From Nakamurella flava (lineage in GTDB: Bacteria; Actinomycetota; Actinomycetes; Mycobacteriales; Nakamurellaceae): a stretch of DNA of 64,000 nt. The stretch is taken from positions 744,001 to 808,000 of the forward strand of contig NZ_SZZH01000003.1 in assembly GCF_005298075.1 (NCBI RefSeq), read 5' to 3'. The position numbers and the translations under genes are program-made. The notes under the pieces are model-generated. The model made no database searches and was not told the DNA's origin. It saw only the letters and a list, made by a program, of their open reading frames with translations. Below, in pieces: positions 43,214-51,465 of the stretch (its first letter is position 1; each line of letters starts with the position of its first letter).

Positions 43214-45406
43214 CTAGTTGACGCAGGGCACCGATGCCGCCTGCGCCCAGGCCGCCGGCTGCGCGGCCGCGACCCCGCCGGCCGGAGCAGGCGAGAGGAA
43301 GACGGCCCCCGGCGCCCGCAGCCCCGACGGCACCGTCAGATCGGTCCCGACGACCACCGTGACGTGACCGGCGGCGACCTCCTTGTCGGCGACCAGGGAA
43401 CCGACCCCGAGGGTGTCCAGCACCTGCTGGGCGCCGTCGGTGCCGTCGGCCGGGTTGTAGTGCACGGTCGTCGCCGTGGTCTGCGAGCGGGACGTGGTGC
43501 CCGGGACGACGCCCTGGGTGCCCACGGTGAATCCGGCGTTGCCGACGGTCGTGACGACGTAATCGGTGACGCCGTCGGCGATCGTGCCGTCGCGGACGTC
43601 GACGGTGACCGAGGACGGGTCGACGGTGGGCGCCGCGCTGGGCAGCGCGCTGGAGGTGCCCGACACGCTGGCCGTCGGGTCGCCCTCGGAGATGCTGGCG
43701 AAGAACGCCTTCACCTGGGCCGGGTCGGTGGCCAGGGCGTCGGTGTTCGTTGACTTCTCCGGACCCGTCGTCGGGAGCGTGGCGAAGGTGATGTTGCCGG
43801 ATGACAGGTTCGTCATCTGCTGGGCGAAGTCCAGCACCGAGAAGCCCTTGTCGAAGACCACCGAGCGGTCCACGGCCCCGACGAGGTTGGTCAGCTTGGT
43901 CGGGTCGGTGAGGGTGCCGACCGACAGGATCTTGTCCGCCGCCCCGGCCAGGAACGCCTGCTGCCGCTTGACCCGGTCCAGGTCGCTGTTGGGCAGACCG
44001 TGGCGCTGCCGCACGAACGCCAGCGCGGCGGTGCCCTGCACCTCCTGCGGGCCGGCGGCGAACTTCGCCCCGGACCAGGGGTCGTCGACCGCGTTGTTCA
44101 GGCAGACCGGGACGCCGCCGATCGCGTTGGACAGCAGGAAGAAGCCGAGCAGGTTGACCTCGGCGTAGTGGTCGATCTTCATGCCGGAGAACGCCTGGAT
44201 GACCTTGATGAGCATCGTCCGGCCGGCCTCGTTGGAATCCCGTTCGATCTGCGCCCGGTCGGTCACCCCCTGGTTGACCAGGTAGGTCGCGGTGTAGGAC
44301 TTGGCCGTCGAGTAGAACGAGTTCAGCTTGTTGGGCGCGTACTGGCCCTGGCGACCGTCCGAGTACGGACCCTCGACCTTCGCCGTCACGGCCGAGCTGA
44401 TCCAGGTGTCGCGGGGCAGTGACACCGCGGTCGCCCGCCCGCCGCCCTTCGGCACGTGCACCAGCATCATCGTGTCGGTGTTGATTCCGCCGCCGTCGTC
44501 CTCGGTGCCGACCTGCTTGAGCTCCTCGGCCGACAGCGGGTTGCCGTCCGCATCGGTCCGGGCGTCGGAGCCGACCAGCAGGATCGTCATGCCGTTCTCG
44601 AACGTCACCCCTCCGCTACCGGCGTTGGCGGCCGCGTCGGAGGTTCCGCTGTTGCTCTGCAGGGCTCCGGTGAACGCCCACGCGACCCCGGCCCCGGCGA
44701 GCAGCGCGACGGACAGCACCGCCGCCACGATGCGGGTGGCCAGCAGGGCCCGGCGACGGTTGTCGCGCTTCGGGTGCTCGCGGCCGTCGGCGACCGCATC
44801 GGCGGCGGGCGGAGGTGGCGTACCGCCGGCCGCCGCCAGACCGGGCAGCACCGCGGTGGGTGGCGGTTCGACGGGGCGGCGGGGACGACGGGTGGCCGGG
44901 GTGCCGGGGACGGCCGTGCGGCGCGGCGCCTGGGGGGAGCCGGATCCTGGTGTCCCGGCGTAGGGGGCGCGACCGGCCCGGGGATATCCGGCTCCACCCG
45001 CCCGGTTGCCGTCCGACGGGTGGCGCCGCGGGTCGGCCGGGTAGGGCGACTCGGGTCGGCCCGGACCGGCGGACCAGCCGCCCGGACCCGACTGGGGACC
45101 GCGGAACGGCGCCGACCGGTCCTGGGACCCAGGGTTGCCGGGACCGCCCGGACCGGAGGGGTCACGGGGCGCCGGAGGGCGCGGCGACTGGTCGTACGGT
45201 CCGGGGCGCAGATGCTGGCCGGGGGGAGGGGCGAAGCGCGGGTCGTTCGGGCCGGGGCCGAACCGCTGATCGGCGGCGCCCGGACCGCCCTGTTCGGACG
45301 GGCGTCCTTCGGCGTACGGGTCGCCCTGGTCGGGGCCGCGCCGGTGGGCGTTCGGGCCGTAACGGCGCGGGCCGCGACCCGGATCCGAGTCGTCCCTGGG
45401 CGCCAT
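43214..45406 (-). CDS. LytR-CpsA-Psr (LCP) family glycan ligase
   Basis: About 730 residues. A long cytoplasmic start (~1-215) rich in Gly/Pro/Arg/Asp is followed by one membrane helix (~217-243, LLATRIVAAVLSVALLAGAG). Then comes the extracellular LCP domain (~270-500: ILLVGSDARTDADG, INTDTMMLVHVPK, AVSLPRDTWI, FSGMKIDHYAEVNLLGFFLL, FVRQRHGLPNSDLDRVKRQQ) and a LytR_C domain (~598-690). LCP enzymes move lipid-linked polymers onto peptidoglycan or proteins; the catalytic Arg and Asp residues are present. GAAGGGG precedes the chosen ATG. It heads the envelope-glycan region and is divergent from rfbB. Confidence 0.92.
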   Translation of the reverse strand: MAPRDDSDPGRGPRRYGPNAHRRGPDQGDPYAEGRPSEQGGPGAADQRFGPGPNDPRFAPPPGQHLRPGPYDQSPRPPAPRDPSGPGGPGNPGSQDRSAPFRGPQSGPGGWSAGPGRPESPYPADPRRHPSDGNRAGGAGYPRAGRAPYAGTPGSGSPQAPRRTAVPGTPATRRPRRPVEPPPTAVLPGLAAAGGTPPPPAADAVADGREHPKRDNRRRALLATRIVAAVLSVALLAGAGVAWAFTGALQSNSGTSDAAANAGSGGVTFENGMTILLVGSDARTDADGNPLSAEELKQVGTEDDGGGINTDTMMLVHVPKGGGRATAVSLPRDTWISSAVTAKVEGPYSDGRQGQYAPNKLNSFYSTAKSYTATYLVNQGVTDRAQIERDSNEAGRTMLIKVIQAFSGMKIDHYAEVNLLGFFLLSNAIGGVPVCLNNAVDDPWSGAKFAAGPQEVQGTAALAFVRQRHGLPNSDLDRVKRQQAFLAGAADKILSVGTLTDPTKLTNLVGAVDRSVVFDKGFSVLDFAQQMTNLSSGNITFATLPTTGPEKSTNTDALATDPAQVKAFFASISEGDPTASVSGTSSALPSAAPTVDPSSVTVDVRDGTIADGVTDYVVTTVGNAGFTVGTQGVVPGTTSRSQTTATTVHYNPADGTDGAQQVLDTLGVGSLVADKEVAAGHVTVVVGTDLTVPSGLRAPGAVFLSPAPAGGVAAAQPAAWAQAASVPCVN

Positions 45407-45745
45407 GCGTTCCCCTTCGCGGTTGGGTGGAGCGATCGTCGTCCTCGCCGGAGTCCGCTGCGGTGCGAAACGGACCTCGGGGCCCGTCCGGTGAACCGGG
45501 GCGACCCGGCAGGGAAGGGACGCCCGCCGCGGTGCGCCGGTTGCCCGTCGCCGCCGTGGGACGTCCCCGTCCGGCCCCCCGACGTGGGACCAGGGTATCG
45601 GCGCGGGCTCGACCGTCGGGGTTCCTGCGGCGGGTGTCGCCGGCGCTCGGGACGATCGAGGACGCGGTGACGGGTTCACCCGGAGTGATGAGGGCGGCTC
45701 GTGGCAGCCCCGGTTCGACACCCAGGGTCCGGCAGAATGCCGGCC
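45407..45745. other. Divergent intergenic region between LCP and rfbB genes
   Basis: A 339-bp GC-rich gap that must hold both promoters. I see no clear -35/-10 pair, operator or hairpin. Frames crossing it are extensions of the neighbouring genes without ribosome sites. Confidence 0.5.
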
Positions 45746-46762
45746 ATGACGTCCTCGTTCTCGCACATCCTGGTCACCGGTGGTGCCGGGTTCATCGGCT
45801 CCACCTTCGTCCGCCGGGTGTTGACCGATGCCTACCCGGAGCTGGCCGGATCCCGGGTCACCGTGCTGGACAAGCTGACCTACGCCGGCAACGAGGCGAA
45901 TCTGGCCGAAGTGGCCGGCTCCGATCGCTACACCTTCGTCCAGGGCGACATCTGCGACGCCGAGCTGGTCGCCGAGCTGGTCGGTCAGGTCGACGCGGTC
46001 GTCCACTTCGCGGCCGAATCGCACGTCGACCGGTCGATCATGGGCGGCGCCGACTTCGTCCTCACCAACGTGCTGGGGACGCAGACCCTGCTGCAGGCCG
46101 CCCTGCACAGCCCGATCAAGAAGTTCGTCCACGTCTCCACCGACGAGGTGTACGGCTCGATCGAGGAGGGATCCTGGACCGAGAGCTGGCCGCTGGAACC
46201 GAATTCCCCGTACTCGGCGTCCAAGGCGTCCTCGGATCTCATCGCCCGGGCCTACGCCCGCACCCACGGCGTGCCGGTCTGCATCACCCGCTGCTCCAAC
46301 AACTACGGGCCGTACCAGTTCCCGGAGAAGGTCATCCCGCTCTTCGTCACCAACCTGATGGACGGGTTGACGGTCCCGCTGTACGGCAAGGGCGCGCAGA
46401 TCCGGGACTGGCTGCACGTCGACGACCACTGCCGCGGTATCGCCCTGGTGCTGGCCGGGGGGCGGATCGGCGAGATCTACAACATCGGCGGCGGCACGGA
46501 GCTCACCAACGCCGAACTGACCGACAAGCTCATCGAGGCGACCGGCCGGGACTCCTCCTTCATCGAGCGGATCGTCGATCCGCGGGGTGGCGGCCACGAC
46601 CAGCGCTACTCCGTCGACATCTCCAAGATCCGCGAGGAACTGGGCTACACCCCGCAGGTGCCGTTCGACCAGGGGCTGGCCGACACCGTCGCCTGGTACC
46701 GGGACAACCGGACCTGGTGGGAGCCGTTGAAGAACGCGAAGGCGCAGGTCGGGGCGCAGTAG
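45746..46762 (+). CDS. rfbB: dTDP-glucose 4,6-dehydratase
   Basis: A 338-residue short-chain dehydrogenase-type enzyme, step 2 of dTDP-L-rhamnose synthesis. It has ILVTGGAGFIGSTFVRRVL (NAD loop), the AAESHVDRSI motif, HVSTDEVYG with the catalytic TDE of this enzyme, PYSASKASSDLIARAY (catalytic YxxxK), CSNNYGPYQFPEKVIPLFVT and DWLHVDDHCRGI. The start at 45746 is placed just before the NAD domain; an in-frame start at 45701 is possible. rfbD follows after one intervening gene. rfbA and rfbC are not in the window. Confidence 0.95.
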   Translation: MTSSFSHILVTGGAGFIGSTFVRRVLTDAYPELAGSRVTVLDKLTYAGNEANLAEVAGSDRYTFVQGDICDAELVAELVGQVDAVVHFAAESHVDRSIMGGADFVLTNVLGTQTLLQAALHSPIKKFVHVSTDEVYGSIEEGSWTESWPLEPNSPYSASKASSDLIARAYARTHGVPVCITRCSNNYGPYQFPEKVIPLFVTNLMDGLTVPLYGKGAQIRDWLHVDDHCRGIALVLAGGRIGEIYNIGGGTELTNAELTDKLIEATGRDSSFIERIVDPRGGGHDQRYSVDISKIREELGYTPQVPFDQGLADTVAWYRDNRTWWEPLKNAKAQVGAQ

Positions 46763-46800
46763 CCGGCCGGCGGGTCCCGCTCGCTCTAGCATCGGTCGAC

Positions 46801-47571
46801 ATGGCTGATCAGGGCGAGCAGACGGCTGGCATCAGAGCCGTTCCGGACGCGGATTTCCACCGGGTGCTGTGCGTCGTCGCGCATCCGGACGACATGGAGT
46901 ACGGCGCGTCGACGGCCGTGGCCACCTGGACCCGACGCGGCGTCGAGGTCGCCTACCTGCTGCTCACCCGGGGTGAGGCCGGCATGGACGGCAGCCCCCC
47001 GGAGGAGACGAGGAGGATCCGGACGGCCGACCAGCAGGCCGCGTGCGCCGCGGTGGGCGTCAGCCGGCTGGACTTCCTGGACCGAGCGGACGGGGTGCTG
47101 ACGCACGACCTGGCCCTGCGTCGGGACATCGCGCGGGCGATCCGCCGTTTCCGGCCGGACGCGGTCGTCGGTCAGACGTGGGCGATCGAGGCGCCGTGGG
47201 GGCTGAACCAGGCCGATCACCGGGTGGCCGGCCTCGCCACTCTGGACGCCGTCCGGGACGCCGACAACCGGTGGGTCTTCACCGAGCTGCTCGACGAGGG
47301 TCTGGAGCCGTGGCCGGTGCGGTGGTTGCTGATCAGCGGTGACCCGGCCGAGGATCACGGCGTCGAGATCGACGAGCCGGCGCTGGAGGCCGGTATCGCC
47401 TCCCTGGAGGCCCATGCCGGGTATCTGGCCGCACTGCCCTGGCATCCGGCCCCGCGGGCCATGCTCACGGAGATCGCCGAGGCCGGCGGGCGGGCCATGG
47501 GCGTGCGGTACGCCGCCCTGTTCCGGGGTGTCGAGTTGCGTTCCGCCGAGGCCGAGCCCGACGGGGGTTAG
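46801..47571 (+). CDS. PIG-L/LmbE-family deacetylase
   Basis: A 256-residue zinc-dependent deacetylase. CVVAHPDDMEYGA (the AHPDD metal motif, ~24-36), YLLLTRGEAGMDG, RRIRTADQQAACAAVGV, RFRPDAVVGQTW and NQADHRVAGLATLDAV (third metal His) are all in place. The family includes MshB and Mca of mycothiol metabolism and enzymes deacetylating N-acetylglucosamine glycolipids. This one reads most like the actinobacterial PIG-L group near sugar genes. It lies between rfbB (38 bp) and rfbD (9 bp), so it probably acts on a sugar of the same glycan, but a thiol role cannot be excluded. Confidence 0.9.
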   Translation: MADQGEQTAGIRAVPDADFHRVLCVVAHPDDMEYGASTAVATWTRRGVEVAYLLLTRGEAGMDGSPPEETRRIRTADQQAACAAVGVSRLDFLDRADGVLTHDLALRRDIARAIRRFRPDAVVGQTWAIEAPWGLNQADHRVAGLATLDAVRDADNRWVFTELLDEGLEPWPVRWLLISGDPAEDHGVEIDEPALEAGIASLEAHAGYLAALPWHPAPRAMLTEIAEAGGRAMGVRYAALFRGVELRSAEAEPDGG

Positions 47572-47580
47572 GTTCACCCG

Positions 47581-48504
47581 GTGACGTCTGTGTTGATCAC
47601 CGGTGCCCATGGCCAGGTCGGATCCGAGCTGGCCGCGGCCGCCCACGCCCGCGGATGGGCGGTCACCGCGCTCGGGTCGGCCGACCTGGACATCACCGAC
47701 GCCGCCGCGGTGGACGCGGCCGTCACCGCCTTCTCCCAGGACTCCGCCTCCGACCCGGACACGGGCGCCCGCAACCGGGCGGTGATCATCAACGCCGCGG
47801 CCCACACCGCGGTCGACCTGGCCGAGACCGACCAGGAACGGGCGTACGCCGTCAACGAGCGGGGTCCCGGTCTGCTGGCCGCGGCCGCGAGCCGCCATGA
47901 CGTGCACCTCGTGCATCTGTCCACCGACTACGTCTTCCCGGGCTCGGCGGACCGGCCCTACGAGCCGACCGACGCGACCGGCCCGCGCAGCGTCTACGGT
48001 GCCTCGAAGCTGGCGGGGGAGCGGGCCGTCCACGCCGCCGACCCGACCGCCGTCGTGGTGCGGACGGCGTGGGTGTGGGGCGCGACCGGCGGCAACTTCG
48101 TCAAGACGATGGCCGCGCTCGAGCGCAGCCGGCCGACCGTCGACGTGGTGGACGACCAGCGCGGCACGCCGTCCTACGCCGCCGACCTCGCGGCGGGTCT
48201 GCTGGAACTCGCCGACTCGGCGTGGTTGGCCGACGCGGCGGCATCCGGTCGGGTCCTGCACCTGACCAACGCCGGGGAGACGACCTGGTTCGGCTTCGCC
48301 CGGGCGATCTTCGCCGCTCTGGGGGCCGACCCGGAGCGGGTCCGCCCGACCACCTCGGCGGCCTTCGTGCGACCGGCTCCGCGGCCGGCGTACTCGGTGC
48401 TCTCCGGGCAGGCGTGGGCGGCGGCCGGACTGGCTCCGCTGCGACCGTGGGACGAGGCCCTGGCCGCCGGGATCACCGATCATCCGGGGGCCTTCGCGGG
48501 CTGA
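47581..48504 (+). CDS. rfbD: dTDP-4-dehydrorhamnose reductase
   Basis: A 307-residue enzyme for the last step of dTDP-L-rhamnose synthesis. It has VLITGAHGQVGSELAAAAHA (NADPH loop), DLDITDAAAVDAAV, IINAAAHTAVDLAETDQERA, HLSTDYVFPGSADRPY, SVYGASKLAGERAV (YxxxK), RTAWVWG and VVDDQRGTPSYAADLAAGLLEL. The GTG start lies 9 bp after the deacetylase stop. With rfbB it shows that the cell makes rhamnose for a surface polymer. Confidence 0.94.
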   Translation: MTSVLITGAHGQVGSELAAAAHARGWAVTALGSADLDITDAAAVDAAVTAFSQDSASDPDTGARNRAVIINAAAHTAVDLAETDQERAYAVNERGPGLLAAAASRHDVHLVHLSTDYVFPGSADRPYEPTDATGPRSVYGASKLAGERAVHAADPTAVVVRTAWVWGATGGNFVKTMAALERSRPTVDVVDDQRGTPSYAADLAAGLLELADSAWLADAAASGRVLHLTNAGETTWFGFARAIFAALGADPERVRPTTSAAFVRPAPRPAYSVLSGQAWAAAGLAPLRPWDEALAAGITDHPGAFAG

Positions 48505-48914
48505 CGGCGCGCGCCGGTCCGGCCGGGAGTCGACGGCAGCCGACCCCGGGACGCCGTCTTCGCCTGTGTATGAGCTGAGTGCGGGCTGAGCGAATCAGGG
48601 TTCGTTGCCCCGGAAAACACAAATTCACCTGTTTCGCTGCACGCCGCCCCGTACCGGTCTAGACAACCCCGGTGGCTGAACACGCCCCGTGATGTGCCCG
48701 TGACATATGCCCCGGGGGTCGCCCCCTATCGCGCGTTGTTCTTCTGGAATATCGCTCGCGCAGCGAAAGGTCACGGGAGGGCAAAGAGCTTCGCTACGGG
48801 CACGGACGATGGTCAACTCAGGCCGGCGTGTGTCACCTTTCCTGGGGCGACGCCGGAGCGTGTTCGGATGATCGCCGTCAGTAATCGGTGGCGAACGATC
48901 CGGAGGCCTTCTCT
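48505..48914 (+). promoter_or_regulatory. Long leader of the Tat-exported peptidase, possible structured RNA
   Basis: There is no gene in this 410-bp gap. CCCCGGGGGTCGCCCCC-type sequence at ~48706-48725 can fold as a hairpin. Downstream, AGCGAA (48762-48767) can pair with TTCGCT (48790-48795), while the overlapping GAAAGGT (48765-48771) can pair with ACCTTTC (48835-48841): two mutually exclusive stems ending ~70 bases before the start. I looked for the c-di-AMP (ydaO) aptamer, common before actinobacterial wall hydrolases, and do not see its conserved core. GGAGG at 48902-48906 is the ribosome site of the next gene. Confidence 0.35.
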
Positions 48915-50036
48915 ATGTGCGACGCCCACACCCGGCCGGGGCTCTCCCGACGATCCGCTCTGCGGGTCGGCGCCGTCGGCCTCGGTGGCGCTCTGGCCGC
49001 CGGGCTGACCGGCGGACTGGCCCTCCCGGCCTGGGCCGCTGACGAACGCCCGGCCGGCGCGCTCGCCGACGGCGCCCCGGCCAGCGATCCCCAGTTCGCC
49101 CAGCAGTTCGCCACCGCGCAGCAGAAGTCGTTGCAGGCGCAGAGCCGGACCATGGCCGGCACCATGGCCGCGACGTCCTACAACGACTGGCCGGTGGGTA
49201 CCCCCGGGTCGACCATCGGGATCCGGACCTTCGCCATCCCCGGCACCAACGTCAGCCTCGATCTGGTGGGCGGCGACGCCGGCACGATCCTGGCCTACGT
49301 CGCCCGCCGGTTCAACAGCGAGGTCGAGGGCCTGATCCGCAGCCAGTGCGGCGGCTACGAGTACCGGCGGAACGTCAACAACCCGAGCGTCTGGTCCAAT
49401 CACGCCTCCGGCACCGCGATGGACCTGAACTGGAGCCGCCACCCGAACGGTGCGAAGGGCACGTTCAGTTCAGGCCAGGTCAACGCGATCCGCAACATCC
49501 TGTCGTCCTGCAACGGCACGGTCTATTGGGGCGGCGACTACCGCGGCACCACCGACGAGATGCACTTCGAGATCAACGTCTCGCCCGGCGACCGCCGGCT
49601 CGCCGCCACCGTCGGGCAGATCAACGGTTACGGCACCCCCACCCGCACCGTCGCGCTGCGGGCCAAGGCCAACAACCAGATCGTCACCGCGGAGGCCGGC
49701 GGCGGCCGACCGCTGGTGTCGAACCGGCCCACCGTGCAGCAGTGGGAACGGTTCGACGTCTTCAGCATGGGCGGGAACCTCATCGCACTGCGATCGCAGG
49801 CCAACGGCAACTTCGTCTGCGCCGACGACTTCGGCAACCAGCCGCTCATCGCCAACCGGCCCACCCCCTCCACCTGGGAGGCCTTTGCCCTGCAGCGCAA
49901 CGGCGACGGCAGCTACGCGCTGCTCTCCCAGGCGAACGGCCGGTACGTGTGCGCGGACGCGGCCGGCGGTGCCCCCCTCATCGCGAACCGGACGGCGGTC
50001 GGGTCCTGGGAGAGCTTCGTCCTGATGGACGTCTGA
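48915..50036 (+). CDS. Tat-exported M15-like peptidase with beta-trefoil tail
   Basis: About 373 residues. A twin-arginine signal (SRRSALRVGAVGLGGALAAG, cleavage near AWAAD at ~40) sends the folded protein outside. The middle (~90-235) resembles D-Ala-D-Ala carboxypeptidase/M15 domains: SNHASGTAMDLNW supplies the HxxGxAxD metal ligands and DEMHFEIN the distal His. The last ~140 residues are three repeats of ~45 residues (VALRAKANNQIVTAEAGGGR and LIALRSQANGNFVCADDFGN types), each ending near W-E-x-F, a fascin/ricin-like beta-trefoil likely to bind glycan. ATG 48915 is preferred over 48888 because GGAGG lies eight bases before it. Confidence 0.85.
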   Translation: MCDAHTRPGLSRRSALRVGAVGLGGALAAGLTGGLALPAWAADERPAGALADGAPASDPQFAQQFATAQQKSLQAQSRTMAGTMAATSYNDWPVGTPGSTIGIRTFAIPGTNVSLDLVGGDAGTILAYVARRFNSEVEGLIRSQCGGYEYRRNVNNPSVWSNHASGTAMDLNWSRHPNGAKGTFSSGQVNAIRNILSSCNGTVYWGGDYRGTTDEMHFEINVSPGDRRLAATVGQINGYGTPTRTVALRAKANNQIVTAEAGGGRPLVSNRPTVQQWERFDVFSMGGNLIALRSQANGNFVCADDFGNQPLIANRPTPSTWEAFALQRNGDGSYALLSQANGRYVCADAAGGAPLIANRTAVGSWESFVLMDV

Positions 50037-50066
50037 GCCGGTCGGCCGTCGATGTCCAGTGGTGGA

Positions 50067-51197
50067 TCAGCGCGACCGTCGGTCCCGCCGCCGGTCGACG
50101 GCGTGGTGGTAGGCCCGCTCGGCGGCCGCGGCGGTCCGCGACGGGGTGAACGTCCGGGCCTGGGCGACCCGGCTGTCCCGGTCCGGGGTCTGCCCGCGCA
50201 GCGTCGCGGCGATGGTCGCGGTCAGGGCCTCGGCGTCCCCCACCGGGAACCGCAGGGCGGCGTCGCCGGTGACCTCCCGCAGTGCTGGGATGTCGCTGAC
50301 GATCACCGGGACGCCCGCGGCCAGCGCCTCCGTGGCCGGCATCCCGAACCCCTCGTCCAGACTGGGCAGCACCAGGGCCTGCGCCCCGGCCACCAGCCGG
50401 ACCACGTCGTCCTGGGGGAGATAGCCGGGGCTGACGACTCCGTCCGGCACGGTCGACGTCGGATCGGCGCCCCACCCACCGGCGCCGATGACCAGCAGCG
50501 CGGGGGCCTCCGGATCTCGACGACGCAGCTCGGCGTGCGCCGCCAACAGGGTCGGCAGGTCCTTGCGGGGTTCCCGGGTGCCGACGAACACCAGGTAACG
50601 CTCCGGCAGACCGATCCGGGCCCGCAGTGCGGCATCCGCCGGCTCGGCGGTGAACCACTCCGGTCCGACGGCGTTCGGGGTGACGAACACGTCGGCCGGG
50701 TCGACCCCGAAGACGTCGACCACCTGGTCCCGGACGGCGCCGGTCACGGTGCAGATGGCGGCCGCCCGGCGCAGCGTCGGCGGCAGACGGGTGGCCAGGT
50801 CGACCGCCGCGGGATTCATGGTCTGCGGGTGGGTGTGGAACGCCAGGTCGTGCACCGTCACGACCAGGGCGGTCCGCCACATCGGCGGGGCCAGGAAGTT
50901 CGTGGCGTGGAAGACGTCAGCCCGGCCGCACAGCAGCTCCAGCGGTGGTTCCAGTCCCAGGCGCCGGGCGGCCAGCACGATGCGACCCGGGACCCGGGTA
51001 CGGCGCAGCGGCGCCCCCGGCGGCAGCTCCGGCAGCACCAGGGGATCGGCCCCGCGGGCCAGCCCGGCCGCCGCCACGTCCACGTCGCCCCGGCGGGCCA
51101 ATTCGGCCAGCAGGCCGTGCGTGTACCGGCCGATGCCCGTGCGCGGGCCGATCAGCGGGGTGCCGTCGATCAGCACCGTCGGTCGTGGGGTCGGCAT
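50067..51197 (-). CDS. Glycosyltransferase family 4
   Basis: A 376-residue GT-B glycosyltransferase. The N-terminal domain has VLIDGTPLIGPRTGIGRYTHGLLAEL and VTVHDLAFHTHPQ; the C-terminal one has YLVFVGTREPRKDLPTLLAAH, DDVVRLVAGAQALVLPSLDEGFGMPATEALAAGVPVIVSD (EGFGMP with the EX7E motif). Relatives are mannosyl- or rhamnosyltransferases acting in the cytoplasm on lipid-linked sugars. It is divergent from the secreted FG-GAP protein gene and convergent with the M15-like peptidase. Confidence 0.92.
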   Translation of the reverse strand: MPTPRPTVLIDGTPLIGPRTGIGRYTHGLLAELARRGDVDVAAAGLARGADPLVLPELPPGAPLRRTRVPGRIVLAARRLGLEPPLELLCGRADVFHATNFLAPPMWRTALVVTVHDLAFHTHPQTMNPAAVDLATRLPPTLRRAAAICTVTGAVRDQVVDVFGVDPADVFVTPNAVGPEWFTAEPADAALRARIGLPERYLVFVGTREPRKDLPTLLAAHAELRRRDPEAPALLVIGAGGWGADPTSTVPDGVVSPGYLPQDDVVRLVAGAQALVLPSLDEGFGMPATEALAAGVPVIVSDIPALREVTGDAALRFPVGDAEALTATIAATLRGQTPDRDSRVAQARTFTPSRTAAAAERAYHHAVDRRRDRRSR

Positions 51198-51372
51198 GGC
51201 GCAGCCCTTCGCGGCGGGATCGGTGCGGCCGAAGGCGACCGCTCAGGGGTTCCGACTGTATCGGCCGGTCGGCCGCGGTCGGCCGCTCCGGACCGACCGG
51301 CGGGTCGTGGGTCGCCCGCCTGATCCACGATCCCGTCAGTGACACACGGTCATATTGATCAAGACATTCACG

Positions 51373-51406
51373 ACCGGAATGGGATGAATGCTCCATCCCG
51401 TCCGGT
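51373..51406 (+). promoter_or_regulatory. Imperfect hairpin in the leader of the FG-GAP protein
   Basis: ACCGG/CCGGT plus ATGGGATG/CATCCCGT form a 13-bp stem with one bulged A and one G-U pair around a 7-base loop, 60-93 bp before the ATG. TATTGAT upstream (51346-51352) could be a -10 box, which would put the hairpin in the 5' untranslated region. It may affect translation or RNA stability, or be an operator. Confidence 0.4.
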
Positions 51407-51465
51407 GATGCGTTCGTGGCTCTGACCTCGGACGATGGTGCAGGTACCGAGAGGAAGACACTGCG

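Noticed and set aside
48505-48914. A c-di-AMP (ydaO) riboswitch
   Set aside because: It was expected before a wall hydrolase, but its conserved core sequences are not visible.
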